Of a stretch of DNA of 62,071 nucleotides, positions 1 through 11,348 are shown one piece after another. Under the pieces are notes generated by a model. The model made no database searches and had not been told where the DNA came from. It saw only the letters and a program-made list of their open reading frames with translations. The stretch lies in the NCBI RefSeq assembly GCF_000204055.1, contig NW_006768774.1, forward strand, positions 20,534 to 82,604. Direction: 5' to 3'. The stretch is from Melampsora larici-populina 98AG31 (taxonomy: Eukaryota; Basidiomycota; Pucciniomycetes; Pucciniales; Melampsoraceae). Made by a program: the position numbers and the translations under genes. The number at the start of each line of letters is the position of its first letter. Position 1 is the first letter of the stretch.

Positions 1-1539
1 TCCTTAAAGGTCTTTCGTCGTGATCGTCTACTATTACTCCGTCTTGCACTTTGGGGATTATCAAGGTTTAGATGTGGCCATACCAGAATTAGGGTGAGTG
101 ACCTTCGGTTTTCCAATTGTCCAATCCGGTCAACACATGCATCTCGTCATATTGACCGGATCTGCTATGTATTTCCATCGGTTCGCCATTAGAGTTCACA
201 TCTTGCTGTCACGAGTGGTCGTAACGATATGTGAGCCTTTGTCCACCATCATCATCTTCTGGTTCTGACGAAACAAGTTTTACACGACTTTTGTAGCGCA
301 ACTCTTTTTTACTTATCGACTCTATGTGTTCTCCAACCACAACATCCCAATTACTATTGTTTCGATCGTACTCTCGCTATATCATTTTGGTCTCTCAATC
401 ATGGTGTCAACCCATTTCATCCAAACTAAGAGATACTCTGAGCTTTCATTGCTAGTAATCCTTTACTTGTGAGTCATCAACGCCTTTTTTATCTAGATTG
501 CCTCTGAGCTAACGTTATCCCTCATTCCGTCACAGGCTTTACTCCGGCGCGGTACGCTCAACTTGCATTTTGAATTATTCAGTCTTTTCAGCTACTGACT
601 CGACATACCTTCATAGATCGCTGGAGATATGTTCCTCACTGTCGCCCTCTACCTATTCTTGAAGACTCAAAAGACACAGTTCACCAAAACTCGATCGTGA
701 GTGTTCTTGCTCGCAAATGTTGTATTCTCGGCACTCGATTCTCAATGCTCACCAATGTCTTTCTCTAAAGTGTTATAAATGAAATCATTATGCTCTCATT
801 TCAGACAAGGTCAGGCCGGTCAAAAGTTCTTTATCTTGATATACTTGCTCATACTTTTTGACGTTCGCTTGATAGTTTCTTCACCACTGCATTGGCCGTG
901 GTTTCTATCGTCATCTTGGGTCACGTTGGTCTCGGAATCCTGTATGCGCTCACGTGAGTGCACCTTTGTAATTGACCCACCCTCGCCTTGACCCCTCACT
1001 TATATCTATCACACCAATGGAATAGTCTGCCTGCCGCCCAATTGTATCTCCTTTCTGTGGTAAGTTGTCGATGTTTGCGATTTTCTCTTCTCGAACTATG
1101 TTAACGTTCTGTGTGTCTACAGGTTGTTACACTCAATTCACGTTCTGGCTTTGCAAAAACGCTGGCAGCAAGTAGTGACAAGAGCTTCGCAGCCACTCGC
1201 CTCCCTGCGGTAAGTTGAATTATGCCAGTGAAATCATCTGTACCTTAGGCTGACTCTGAGACTGTAATGCAAATGTTGAAACAGAACAATATCTTCAATG
1301 CCACACCACTGGAAGGTGTTGGTGTACGGATTGATCGTGTCGTCTTTACCGACGTTGAAGCTGCTCCACCAGCGAATACGTACTCAAAATTCGCAAACGT
1401 TCGAGCGCCTGGCCCACCGAAATCAAATGAGAAAATCTTTTCATCAACGGAAGGCTCGCAAACTGCAGAAAAATTGGATGCTGAACCTCTCTATCCTCCT
1501 TGCCAGCCCTCAAGTCCACTGAAACCGCGCTTTCTTTGA
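1..1539 (+). CDS. DUF6534-like seven-helix membrane protein, 5' end outside window
   Basis: Spliced gene running in from the left edge. Exons read as about 1-93 (uncertain), 278-468, 617-696, 771-809, 876-953, 1026-1059, 1123-1209 and 1285-1539, joined by short GT-AG introns; a small exon near 530-560 is probably also present. Family signatures appear in order: AQLFFTYRLYVFS and a hydrophobic helix (exon at 278), AGDMFLTVALYLFLKT followed by TKTRS (617), INEIIMLSFQT (771), FFTTALAVVSIVILGHVGL (876), then AQLYLL and VVTLNSRSGF, matching the family's KLYxNSLLxxLNSR box. A hydrophilic tail follows (GVGVRIDRVVFTDVE). DUF6534 proteins are multi-pass membrane proteins expanded in basidiomycetes; their biochemical role is unknown. 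Exons from 617 onward agree in phase, so this copy looks intact where visible. The N-terminal helices lie outside the window. Confidence 0.72.
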
Positions 1540-2680
1540 GCACATAGTCTCATACGCCTGATGTCTGATTTAGCTCGTTGACGTAGCTAGTGTGGGATGT
1601 GTTAAACTGTACATGGATTCATCCAAGCCCTTGATACTCTGATACCCCTTGCATTCTTTCTCTCCGCTTCTTGTTTTTGGTCAATCTTTTTGTTTTTTTG
1701 AACCTGAGAACTTTACTATTTCTCGATCATTTGTCAAGCTCATTTTTGGGTTCACCAGGTCTTTTGGACACGAGAATATACATTCTCTTTTCATTCATTC
1801 GACTCGATCGATACTCACTCGTTAAAATCATTTGAAATCTTCTGATTGTTTTTTATTTTTCATTTTTTGTTGCTTTTGTGAATGTGATTGGATTTTTTTT
1901 GTATAGGCTGGATGTAATTATGTTCCATTCTCTAAGTTTCTTATGCTTAGGTAAGTTGCTATCGTGCGCTTATGGTAATTATGTTATAATCCCAATAAGC
2001 ACTGTCCACCAAACCATTTCTAAAGAATCGTTGTTGGTAACTTGTTATTAACAGAGTGGAATGGGAAGTTGGTTTATTACATGTGTATATGTACTGACGG
2101 GTCGGTCTTTTCTTTGAATATGATTTGTTCCACAGCTATGACATCATAGCTGTTGACCACCGTCTTTACCAACTATCCCATTGCAGTCACTTCCGTCGAA
2201 TTCTTATATTTGAATCAACAGTTTCTTTCTTATTCTATTATTCATCGTAGTTTTTGACCCTCCCGCCCTTTTCCCTTTCATTCAGTCGTGATTTAGCTTT
2301 TATTTTTTTATATATTTTTTGAAATTTTTTGTTCAAGTTCCTGGTCGTTTCGTTTCAAGTTTCTATATTTTCTTTTTAGTTTCCTTGTGACAATTTTGTT
2401 AGTTGTTTGTTATTTTTTGTCATTATGGTTCTTTTTGTTTATTTTATTTGTCATCATTATTATTTTATGTTTAGGCTATGTTTTATTCTTTGTTATATGT
2501 TCTTTTTTCTTTTTCTTTATTTTTTCTTTCTTTTGTCATCTTTTTTTAGCGTAGTTGTGGTATTGTTTAGTCTTAGTCTTAGTTATTATTAGTGTCCGCT
2601 AGCCACCCCGTAGGGCGTGTTTTTATTATTCAGAAATTTATGTCCTGGGGCTTAGGCTTCAGGCTTCGCACCAAAAACTC
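1540..2680. other. Intergenic, T-rich, no gene
   Basis: Downstream of the DUF6534-like gene the plus strand becomes strongly T-rich, with TTTT and TTATTT runs at 2290-2600. The short open frame at 2407-2592 is low-complexity Phe/Leu/Tyr and is not a credible gene. Nothing else is supported before the Harbinger element. Confidence 0.6.
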
Positions 2681-3081
2681 TAAGGTTACGTTCGGCAGGT
2701 GCATTTTAATGCACCTTAAACCGATAATGTACATTAAAATTTTAATTTAATGCACATTAAAAAAATGTTGTTCGGCAGAGTTTTAATGCAGAATTTTAAT
2801 CAGCTTAAACTGCCGATAATGTACCAAAACGTGATTTAAAAATAATCGACTCTACAGTCGATTATTTCGCTGAAAAGGTACATTATCCCCTTTTGATCCA
2901 GCTGGAAACTGGCCCCGACCTTTGTACTCCGCATCGTTCATCGGTCCTCCCTTAGGTAAAAATCGTACTTCTCCTTTTTTTTCCAAATCTCAACCTTCGT
3001 ACGACTTCACCCTTTCACCACTTTTCACCACTCACCTTTTGGATTCGGTTTTCAAACTCCTCAATCAATCACTCGAGATCA

Positions 3082-4551
3082 ATGGGTCGACCGAAGTCTA
3101 GCTCACAGCCTGCAAAGCCTCAAGCTAAGTGGACCGAAGCCCAAACACACACCTTACTCAACTCCCTTCTAGACTTGAGTCATGACAACGATAGATCCGA
3201 CAACAACTTTCCGCCAACTGTTTGGGGAAAAGCTGTCAAAGAGTTGAATGATACTCATGAAATTGACCGTGACATCACTCAAGCAAAGAATCACTATGGT
3301 ACAGTAAGCATTTTCACTTCGGTCTATTTCATCACTCAGATTCATATTGTCACTTCTTTTGATTTCATGTCAAATGAACTCGAACCTGTACATCAGCTGA
3401 TTTTGTGTTTTCATCCTTCTATACAGCTCAAGCGACATTATGGTTTGATGCGCGAGCTTAAAGAAGGATCAGGTTTGGGCTGGAGTGTAGAAAAAGACAC
3501 TGTTGATGGAGATGAAGAATTCTGGGCCGGTTGGGTTGCTGTAGGTCATCTCAACTTGATCTGTTCTCTGATTCATTTATATTTACACTATAATGTATTG
3601 CAGGGACACAAAGGATCGCATATCTTCAAAGATCATGGATTCGATTTCTACAAGGCCATGGATCTTCTTCTAGGTTCAACTCCGCTTTCTGGTGCAAATC
3701 GAACAGGCACCAGTACCCAGAATCGAAAACGAAAGTATTCACTAACTGCCTCAGAGGAGGCGCTTGACAACAGCAATGACGACGAAGAGCATATTGATCG
3801 AGGTGATAAAGGAAAAAAGAAAGTAGTTGAATTGGCGGGTAAGTGCATTTCCTTTCAATTTACCATTGAAATGTTCTTTCTTGTTCACCTATTCTGTTAT
3901 TTCAATACAGGTGACTCATCTGATGCAGACGATACACTCCCACCACCACCACTTCCACCCAGGCCTGCCAATCCTCCCATACTGTCGAACTCGTCAGCTA
4001 GAGCAAAGACAGCTCCTTCGGCTGCAAAAAAGCCTTTCACTTCGGATGCTACCATCCCCAAACCCACCAACACATCCTCTTCCAAGCCAAGTGGATCTTA
4101 TAAGCCTCCAGTGAACTTGGCAAGCTCACTCAAGCTAGTCACTGAAAATTCGACCCTCAAGACTCAAGCTTTAATCGAAAAAGAAAATCGAAAGGATGCC
4201 CGAGCTGATGCCTGCGCTGATGCACTTGTCGAAGCAGCTCGAATCAAGAGAGAAGCTCTCCACCCTCCACCTCCTCAACGATATCAACCTCAGGCTATGG
4301 CTCGCTTCAAAGAACACAGTCAAGAGAAATTCCCAGCTGTCTCCGATCGTATGGCTGCAGCTAAGATCTTAAGAAACGAAGAAAATGCCGAATTCTTTTT
4401 AGAATTAGAAGATGATCTTTGTTTTGCATATTTGCAAGAGACAATTGATGAAGAGAAGAAGAAAGATCAAAATCAAATTTATCATTACAAATTTATCATT
4501 ACAAATTTATCATTACAAAATACTATTTTGCTTAAATGCTATTGTATTTAA
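3082..4551 (+). CDS. Harbinger accessory Myb/SANT-like DNA-binding protein
   Basis: The whole stretch is open, but it reads best as four exons (3082-3303, 3427-3540, 3604-3838, 3911-4551): the three introns start GTAAGC, GTAGGT and GTAAGT, end in AG, and their removal closes up the domain. The N-terminal region (WTEAQTHTLLNSLLDL, then KNHYGT joined to LKRHYGLMRELKEGSGLGW and FWAGWVA joined to GHKGSHIF) resembles the Myb/SANT-like domain that partners PIF transposases (Myb_DNA-bind_3 type). A Ser/Pro-rich acidic middle and an Arg/Lys/Ala-rich helical C-terminus follow. In this superfamily the partner binds the TIRs or helps import the transposase; here that role is inferred. A short ATTTATCATTACAA tandem repeat near 4478-4520 lies inside the C-terminal codons, so the true end is less certain. 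Confidence 0.78.
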   Translation: MGRPKSSSQPAKPQAKWTEAQTHTLLNSLLDLSHDNDRSDNNFPPTVWGKAVKELNDTHEIDRDITQAKNHYGTVSIFTSVYFITQIHIVTSFDFMSNELEPVHQLILCFHPSIQLKRHYGLMRELKEGSGLGWSVEKDTVDGDEEFWAGWVAVGHLNLICSLIHLYLHYNVLQGHKGSHIFKDHGFDFYKAMDLLLGSTPLSGANRTGTSTQNRKRKYSLTASEEALDNSNDDEEHIDRGDKGKKKVVELAGKCISFQFTIEMFFLVHLFCYFNTGDSSDADDTLPPPPLPPRPANPPILSNSSARAKTAPSAAKKPFTSDATIPKPTNTSSSKPSGSYKPPVNLASSLKLVTENSTLKTQALIEKENRKDARADACADALVEAARIKREALHPPPPQRYQPQAMARFKEHSQEKFPAVSDRMAAAKILRNEENAEFFLELEDDLCFAYLQETIDEEKKKDQNQIYHYKFIITNLSLQNTILLKCYCI

Positions 4552-4679
4552 ACTACTATTGTTCTTATGCTATTCTACATTGTTAAAGTTATTGTAGATT
4601 CTCAAAGTTGTGATTTTTCTTATCCCTTGTCCTAGTTTGAAATAAATATGTTATTCAGTGCATAATGGTTTGAGTTTGC

Positions 4680-5986
4680 CTAAATGCAATGTGGATGTAA
4701 TTGATAATCATCCCACATTTCCTGAGCTAAGACATCACGGTCTTCAGTAGCATTAGCCCGCTCCGCAGCTGTTGGTGCACGGTAAGCCACTATTCGAGCT
4801 TCATCCCAAGTAAGTTGTCTTGCCCTTTCTTGTTGATCATACTCATCAAAGAAATTATCCTCGCCACATTGTTGGATTATATTGTGAAGGACTGCTAGGG
4901 CAACAACCAGCGAAGCCTGTCTTTCAACAGGGAATCTTTGCATATGTACCAGAGTATTGAAGCAAATCTTCCATACTCCAAAGAGCCGTTCAATTACGTT
5001 ACGCAGACTCGAATGTCGTAAGTTGAAGAGCTCTTTGTAGTCTCGAGGGCGGCGTCCACCAATACTCCATTGCTTTAGATGATAACGGGTGGCTCGGTAA
5101 GGCGCTAAAAAGCCTACTTGGTTGGTGAATCCAGCATCTGCGAGGTAATATCGACCTGAAGAATTGATCATTAGAAACTATCTGAAACTTTCTAATGATC
5201 AATCACGGATTACATATGCTTACCTGGTGGTACAAGGAAGCGGCCATCCCTTCGTGCTACCTCTAGAACACGGCTATCGTGTGCTCGTCCTTCAAATCCA
5301 GCAAGGATGAAAGAGAAATTTCCTTCGAAATCACAGGCAGCGAGGACATTTTGACTGAATGTGCCTTTGTGGTTACGATAAGGAGCCTGATCAGCCTCGG
5401 GAACAATTGCTTGGATATGTGTTCCGTCGATGGCTCCAACACAGCCTCGAAACCACGGAAAAGTCACTCGAGACCCGCTGATAGCCTCTGGAACTGGAGT
5501 TCCCGGGTGTGGTTGGTTGATTATTCGAGCCTCTAGATCCTCAAGAGACAAGAGTACCTTGTTATAATACCTCGAGATGGTATCTCCAGAGTGTTGGAAT
5601 CGTTCCCCGGAAAGACGATTGGCGCCAGCGTGTCCAACAAGGAATAGAAATATCATCACTTGTTCGGTGCAACTGAGGTGGATCAAATCTTCGAGATATG
5701 GTTCAAGGTGTCGCATTAGGCCTTTAAAGGCCACTTTGTTCATTCTACACACTTCTCGGAAGCGGACTGGGCTGCCTTCATAAACCTCCCTTGCATACAT
5801 GGCACCGGTAAGTGCTGAAGTTCGGCAGGGGATTTTTGGACGGTTCGCTAGCTCAATTCGGTCTTGAGCAGCACCGATGAGCAGTGCAAGGACTTCATCA
5901 TCACTGTCCGATGATGAAGCTGAAGACGATGACGAGGATGAATTCCATTGGTCTTCATCGGAAGAAGTTTCATCGTTGTCTGACAT
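4680..5986 (-). CDS. PIF/Harbinger DDE transposase (DDE_Tnp_4 type)
   Basis: Two exons, 5986-5224 and 5155-4680, with a 68-bp GTAAGC...CAG intron that rejoins VPPG to RYYLADAGF in phase. An acidic Ser-rich N-terminus leads into a helix-turn-helix-like region, then the catalytic core: GAIDGTH (first Asp), FEGRAHDSRVLE, YLADAGF (second Asp), RNVIERLFGVWK (Glu). Family function is excision and insertion at TWA targets; it would act on the TIRs of the enclosing element. All catalytic residues are present and the frame is unbroken, so the protein may be functional. About 413 aa, within the usual range. It is convergent with the Myb-like partner gene, with about 130 bp between their stops. Confidence 0.9.
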
Positions 5987-6287
5987 GATTTCAGGATTGT
6001 GGTCAACAGGATTTGTGATGGATCAAGTTCGATGATTGAAGTTGATCAAATTCAATCAACTTCATCGCCGAACACTTTTTGCATTATAAGGTACATTTAA
6101 CAAAAAAACGTGAAAAAGAGAAAAAAACCAATTTATCGCTTTTTGCAATAACAAAATGCACAGCAACTTGATGTTCCTTAATGTGTTAAACTGGAGCCGA
6201 ACGTAACCTAAGTCTTTGTTATTTGGTAATTTTGTTACCAAGCAAGAGTAAGTTAACGTCCCCATTTCAGGTTTCTGTTACTTTACC

Positions 6288-7314
6288 GGAGCGTAGGCGT
6301 ATCAGTCCCCCCGGGAGACGAGAGACTACAAGAGACTACCGAGAGACTATGTACCGACTGAGTACCGATATAACACAACCCGCCCAAAACAAACTCCCCG
6401 GTATTCACCAGGAGAACGATTGGCTCCAAATTGCAGGAGTCCCTGGGATCCAACTCGATCGATATGCTTTTCACTTCGACTATCAACTTTAAGCTATCAA
6501 AACGATAAATCAAAAGTAATCTCAAGCAGTTACTACACTTTCTACCTTGACTATCAATCATTAGATCAATACTACACTTCTCAATCCAACTATCAATCAT
6601 TTAGACACATCTACCATTCCTTTTTGGCAATCAAAATAACATCAAAAAGGATTTGAATCAGATACTAAACAAAAATTGAATTCTATCAATAAGACCAAAG
6701 GGAATCTCTCAACATTCACAATTGATGATTGTACTATGACACAGTCTTGTTTGAGTGTCTTTCTTGTTACTTCTCCTACAGTGATTCTCTTTCGATTGTT
6801 TTTTTTTCAATCGGCCTTGTCCTTTTTGTTTTGTTCACCGTACATAAGTATAACTCTTTGACTCTGCTTCAATCATTTTTCTATTTGAAAAACAGAAGCC
6901 ATTATCAAAATTTGAAAAGAATCAGATATTTTTATTCATCTCCATACCAAAACCAAAAAGACAAGTCTCTTTTGATCTACTTCACAAAAGGTTTTTGTGA
7001 GAAACACAATCAATCACATCTTGCAGTCAAGAAATCCAGCCTTTTGCGATAGAGTTGAATCAGACAAAACTTGATAAAAAGTTCAATGTGAAGATTTTCA
7101 CATATCCCTGGAATTGATTTCAATCACATTTCTTGCAAAGCATGATGGTGAAAAGAAGAAAGCTGAAGGAAGTGAGTGAGCACAAGAAGTTCAAGATGGA
7201 CAAATGCTCGGGGTGAATATGTAAAAGTTGACACACTGTACAGCCCAAGCTGTACAAGGCCTGTCCCCGTTGTCTCCCTTTGTCTCCCGTAAAGACTGAT
7301 ACGGCTACTCTCCG
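6288..7314. mobile_element. Non-autonomous TIR transposon, probably hAT-like
   Basis: Inverted ends GGAGCGTAGGCGTATCAGTC (left) and the complement of GGAGAGTAGCCGTATCAGTC (right) enclose about 1 kb without a credible gene. The inverted similarity continues into GGGAGAC motifs. ACTTTACC occurs directly outside both ends (6280-6287 and 7315-7322), a 7-8 bp target duplication compatible with hAT. The interior is A+T-rich and only short shadow frames are present. Superfamily assignment is by duplication length only. Confidence 0.62.
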
Positions 7315-7322
7315 ACTTTACC

Positions 7323-8156
7323 TAGGTCTATCAACATGGCTGAGGTAGAAGTTCATCCTGGGGAGCCTGGGTGGGGGGTGTGCTACTTTTGTGTCACTAC
7401 AATTTCCACTGATGTCAACACCAATCCTATGCGCAGCTGGGTGGGTGGGTGGAACTTTCAAGGATTTGTTTTGTCAGCCCTGAGTACTAAACCAGAGTAC
7501 CAACGGGCAACATACAAAGACCTTGAAGGTAGCAATTACAACTCAAGGCTCAGTTTCAAGAATCAAGTTACGTATGAATTAGCATATGTAACATGTGCAG
7601 AACTTACATCAAAGAGTGAACATACACAACTTTGATGCAAACCAAAGCTACATATTTCACTGACTTAACACATACTTAGAGCATTTCCTATTGTTTGAGT
7701 AAATTTACGGTAAATTTTTGGTACATACTCAATGGGTATGGTATCATCAGATACAGAACAGTAAAATTCCACTATAGTTGCGTTATTTCAAACAAAGTAC
7801 AGTTTGCACTGTACAGAAATACCTCATTCCCACTATTGTACATTCACTAAAAAAACTGCAAATCTCGTACTTATGATTCAAAGATGGTTTATCAGACAAC
7901 CATCATTTTAAGAACAATCAGCTTGAAAACAAAACAATTGTTCTGATAATGATTGATTACAGAACAGTTACTTTGAAATCAAGCCAATTGATTTGATAAC
8001 AATCAATTTGAGAACAAGACGATTGGTTTCTTAACAATTGGTTTGAAAACAAGACAGATAATTTGATAACAATTGATATGGAAACAATTGATCTGAAACT
8101 GATTGATTTGAAGGTGATTGTTTTAAAACCAAACGGTCCATCAAAATGATTGATAG
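7323..8156. repeat. A+T-rich stretch with degenerate ~20-bp AACAATTGATTTGA repeats
   Basis: No credible gene; a 99-codon frame at 7336-7635 lacks any recognisable motif. From about 7880 to 8140 variants of GATTGATTTGATAACAA and GAAAACAATTGATTTGA recur in loose tandem, a decayed simple satellite. It abuts the point where homology to retrotransposon pol begins. Confidence 0.45.
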
Positions 8157-8357
8157 TCTCTTAAAAATAGATGGAATGGGCCTTATAAAATAGTTGGACA
8201 ACATATGGGAGGTGCTTATATTTTAGAAGAATTGTATGGGACTCAATTATCACGAAAATATGCTGCTGAACATGTTAAAAGATTTTATCCTAGGGGTGTG
8301 GCAATATTAGCAGAAGAAGAGGAGGTGGGCATTGAAGAAGGAGAGGCGCAATTATAA
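8157..8357 (+). pseudogene. C-terminal end of retrotransposon pol (integrase tail), truncated
   Basis: The frame reads NRWNGPYKIVGQHMGGAY, then ILEELYGTQLSRKYAAEHVK and RFYPRG, then an acidic tail ending at TAA 8355-8357. The pattern (W-x-GPYKIV ... GAYxLEExxGTxL ... AAEHVKxFYPR) is typical of the extreme C-terminus of Gypsy-type polyproteins, after the integrase core. Upstream in this frame are immediate stops (TGA, TAG) and satellite-like sequence, so only the tail survives. It overlaps the last exon of the antisense gene over 8285-8357. Confidence 0.62.
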
Positions 8358-8891
8358 ATATAATTTGATACTAATAATATTGTTAATTTCAAAAGATAAA
8401 AGTATATAAAAAGATTTAAAAGATTAAAAGAACAGAATAAAAATATAAGAAAAGATTTAAAAAGAAAATAAAGGATATGTTTCACTAGTTATCAGTATAA
8501 TAATTATAATAAAAATTTAAAGAAGATTAAAAATGTACAAGTTAAAAGATATAGAAAATAAGGAGAAGAAGGATAAAGGCGTGGATCAAGCCGGCTTGGA
8601 AGTTCATAAATAGTAGGAGTATATTCAGAATAATTATAATCAGTATAAGGGTAATTTACCGCAGGAATTACAGGAGGATCATTATTAACATAATCAATTA
8701 TAGGAGGTTCAGTGTTAGGAGGATTAGTAGAAAGAGTACTGTAAGGGGATATAATGGCAGCATTTGCACGCTCAGCATGATTAAGGAAAGGAATAAAAGT
8801 TGCTACAGTTAAACATTTATCTTCACCTCTTCTAGAAACATATTCAGCTATGCAATGAGCACGTAATAAATGGTGATGGTTATTAATTATG

Positions 8892-11010
8892 GACGGCACT
8901 GATACTATTTGGCGCCCGGTTTTTAAGACCCGAAGCCCGGATGTTGGATAGTTGCACATTCGCAGCCCGGTGTAGAACTCTTTCAGTACACAGCTGAAAG
9001 CAGAGCCAAGAAGGGGAGGAATGAAGACACAAATCAACAAACACACACAATCAAAAGAGAAATAAGTCTTGAGATGGTGAATTGAAAGACTTCAATCAAA
9101 GAAAGAAATGCCCTTCTTAAACAGGGACTTTGATTATCAATGAATTAAATTTAAGACCTTCAAGTCTTTGGATTAATAAGAACCAGGCTGAAATAGGACA
9201 ATAACTTCAAAAATAGCACAATCTAGGCGCACTCAGGCACCTTCCAAATGAGCAAATGAGCTTACAACTCAACAAGAAATTAATTAAAAGATGAATAAGG
9301 GTCTTATTATTATAAAATTCCAACTCTCATTAGTTGTTTACCTGAATGATAATAATAAAAGATAAAAGCTTATTCTAAAAATCTAGTAATTATTTTTGCT
9401 AACTAAAAGGCTCCCAAAGGGAAAGAAAAGAGACCCTTGACTATATCAAAATTGAAACACACACAAAAAAAGAAAGTAAGACAAAAACAACCCTCAAACT
9501 CGAAATCCACCTTCAAACAACTTTTTCACACACAATTCATTGAACAACCCCCAAATTAAAATTGATAAACATCTTCAACTCACCCACATGTATCATTCAC
9601 AAATTTTCAAGCACACATTTATCATCAAAACTGAGCTGTTTACCACAAAAACTGAAAAATCCGCCAATTTACCCTTAAAACCTGAAAAAAGATAAGAAAT
9701 AGGGACTGTATCAAAAATCTGAATAGACAGAAAAGCCAAGCTAAACTCTAACTCTATTGGTTGTACCCTTAAAATGAAATTCGATTTTATGTGAAAATAC
9801 TCGAAATTGAATTTACCCAGTTTACCACCTGATATTACCACTGATAATGCTGTATATGGTTTATAATTGATTTTTCATGCTCAGATGCGCCCATATGATG
9901 CCTTCCACATGATTTACCCTCTAAAAAACTGATGTAGTACATTTGAAATAAAGTCTCATGATTGAAAATGGAGCCTTTTATGGAATTTTGAAAGCCATTT
10001 TCGAGTTTCAAAATCATCCTTTTCATTTGTGATTTTGTATTTGCCAATATTGGTGTTTGATAATCTGATGAATTTATAATTTCACACCAATCCCTACTTG
10101 CTTTTTCAGTTTACCACCCCAGTTTACCACCACCCCAGTTTACCACCATCTGTCTGAGTTGCTGGATTTTCGAAATTCAGCCTTATTTAAACCCATACCT
10201 CAAAACCATGATTCCTCTACACATAACTTGTTAAAACCATACACATCTGTAACCATGACTTTTTAAACCCATAAAATTCGAAATTTCAAGTTTAAGCCTG
10301 TACACCCTATGTAACCCATACAACATTCAACTACACATAACCTCTAAACCCATAAATTCGAAATTTGACTTCATTTTACACTACACCTCATCCATCAAAC
10401 TACATAACCCATAAAAAGAAAAATAGAGAAATAAAAATATAACACTTCACATAATAAAACTTGACATATATGATCAAACTAAATAAGATAAAAAATAAAA
10501 ATTGAAAATTGAAAATTGAAATTAAGTAAAGAGAGAAAGAAAATGAAAAAAAAAGAAATGAACTAAATAAAGAACTAATTTAAAAACACATTATTGATGT
10601 AATGTTCTAAAAAATGTAGTTTCTCGTATTTTAAAATGAAAGTTAATAAAATAATGGGGTTACCCCAATTCTGATTTCCACACCGGTTTGGAATTCAACC
10701 GGGCTGCATCTAATTTCAAACCGGGCTGCTTTTTAAAACCAACTATTTCTTCGAGAAAGATTCTTTGCTTGTCTCCATCACACCATACCTCTCCATTCTT
10801 CTCGGATGTATCTTGATACAGAAATGCATGATTCATTGATCAAATGAGAACAAATGAAAAGGGGCTGTCAGATGATGTTGAGCCCGGATTTGGCTGCGGC
10901 TGCGGGGAAATTTGGCTGGAACGGGCTCGGGTGTGTGAAAGAACACGGGTAAAGCCCCGAAGAAACCGGGCTTCGGGGATTATCCGACCGGGCGCCAAAT
11001 AGTGCTGTCC
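8892..11010. mobile_element. MITE with 9-bp target duplication (Mutator-like), split by a solo LTR
   Basis: Terminal inverted repeats GGACGGCACTGATACTAT... (left) and GGACAGCACTATTTGGCGCC... (right, complemented) align through TATTTGGCGCCCGGT with a 4-bp indel. ATTAATTAT is duplicated on both sides (8883-8891, 11011-11019), and removing the element plus one copy restores the antisense gene's frame. Excluding the solo LTR at 8971-10682 it is about 400 bp, with recurrent AGCCCGG/CCGGGCT motifs and no coding capacity. A 9-bp duplication suggests a Mutator-derived MITE. Confidence 0.75.
8971..10682. mobile_element. Solo LTR, copy 1 (TG...CA, 4-bp CCGG duplication)
   Basis: Starts TGTAGAACTC and ends ATTTCCACA, flanked by CCGG on both sides (8967-8970, 10683-10686). 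The same 1.7-kb sequence occurs in reverse complement at 43326-45069 with its own 4-bp duplication, fixing both ends. No internal region or paired same-orientation LTR is present. The A+T-rich interior has recurrent CAGTTTACCACC and AACCCATAAAATTCGAAATT motifs and no real gene. TG...CA ends, size and duplication fit an LTR left after recombination. Confidence 0.8.
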
Positions 11011-11348
11011 ATTAATTATATTAGGGACTTCAAAGCCTGCTTCTTTGAATTGTCTGATAGTATCATCCAAGATCCTCCAAGAATGACAGTTCTGATAAGT
11101 TATATAGTCTGTCTTCCACGCAAGATTATGTTCATACAATCTTTTGAAAAATGGATCAGATGTGGTGAAGTTGGTTTCAATTGATGAAGTAATAGACGGA
11201 TTAGGGGAATCAGGTGCTGAAGGCGTGTTATTTAAATTAATAGGGGTACACAAACATTAAAAACCCGTATCAAAACCCAAATGAAAAACCCGTCCCGACC
11301 CATTTGATTTTCAATCTTTTTTGGACGGGTTTTTTGATTTGGGTGAAA

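Larger units (their letters stand above)
2684..6208. mobile_element. Complete PIF/Harbinger DNA transposon
   Basis: The 13-bp terminal inverted repeats are perfect: GGTTACGTTCGGC at 2684-2696 and its complement at 6196-6208. They are flanked by a 3-bp TAA direct duplication (2681-2683 and 6209-6211), the TWA target typical of PIF/Harbinger. Length is 3525 bp. It carries the two usual genes in convergent orientation: a Myb/SANT-like DNA-binding protein on plus and a DDE transposase on minus. Both read as intact after intron removal, and the TIRs are identical, so the insertion looks young. Confidence 0.93.

Noticed and set aside
2407..2592. 61-codon plus-strand frame
   Set aside because: Phe/Leu-rich product of a T-rich tract; no motif, no splice context.
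9593..10047. Frames inside solo LTR copy 1 (and the same at 43961-44400)
   Set aside because: They lie wholly within a non-coding LTR present in two copies; no similarity to known proteins and A+T-driven composition.
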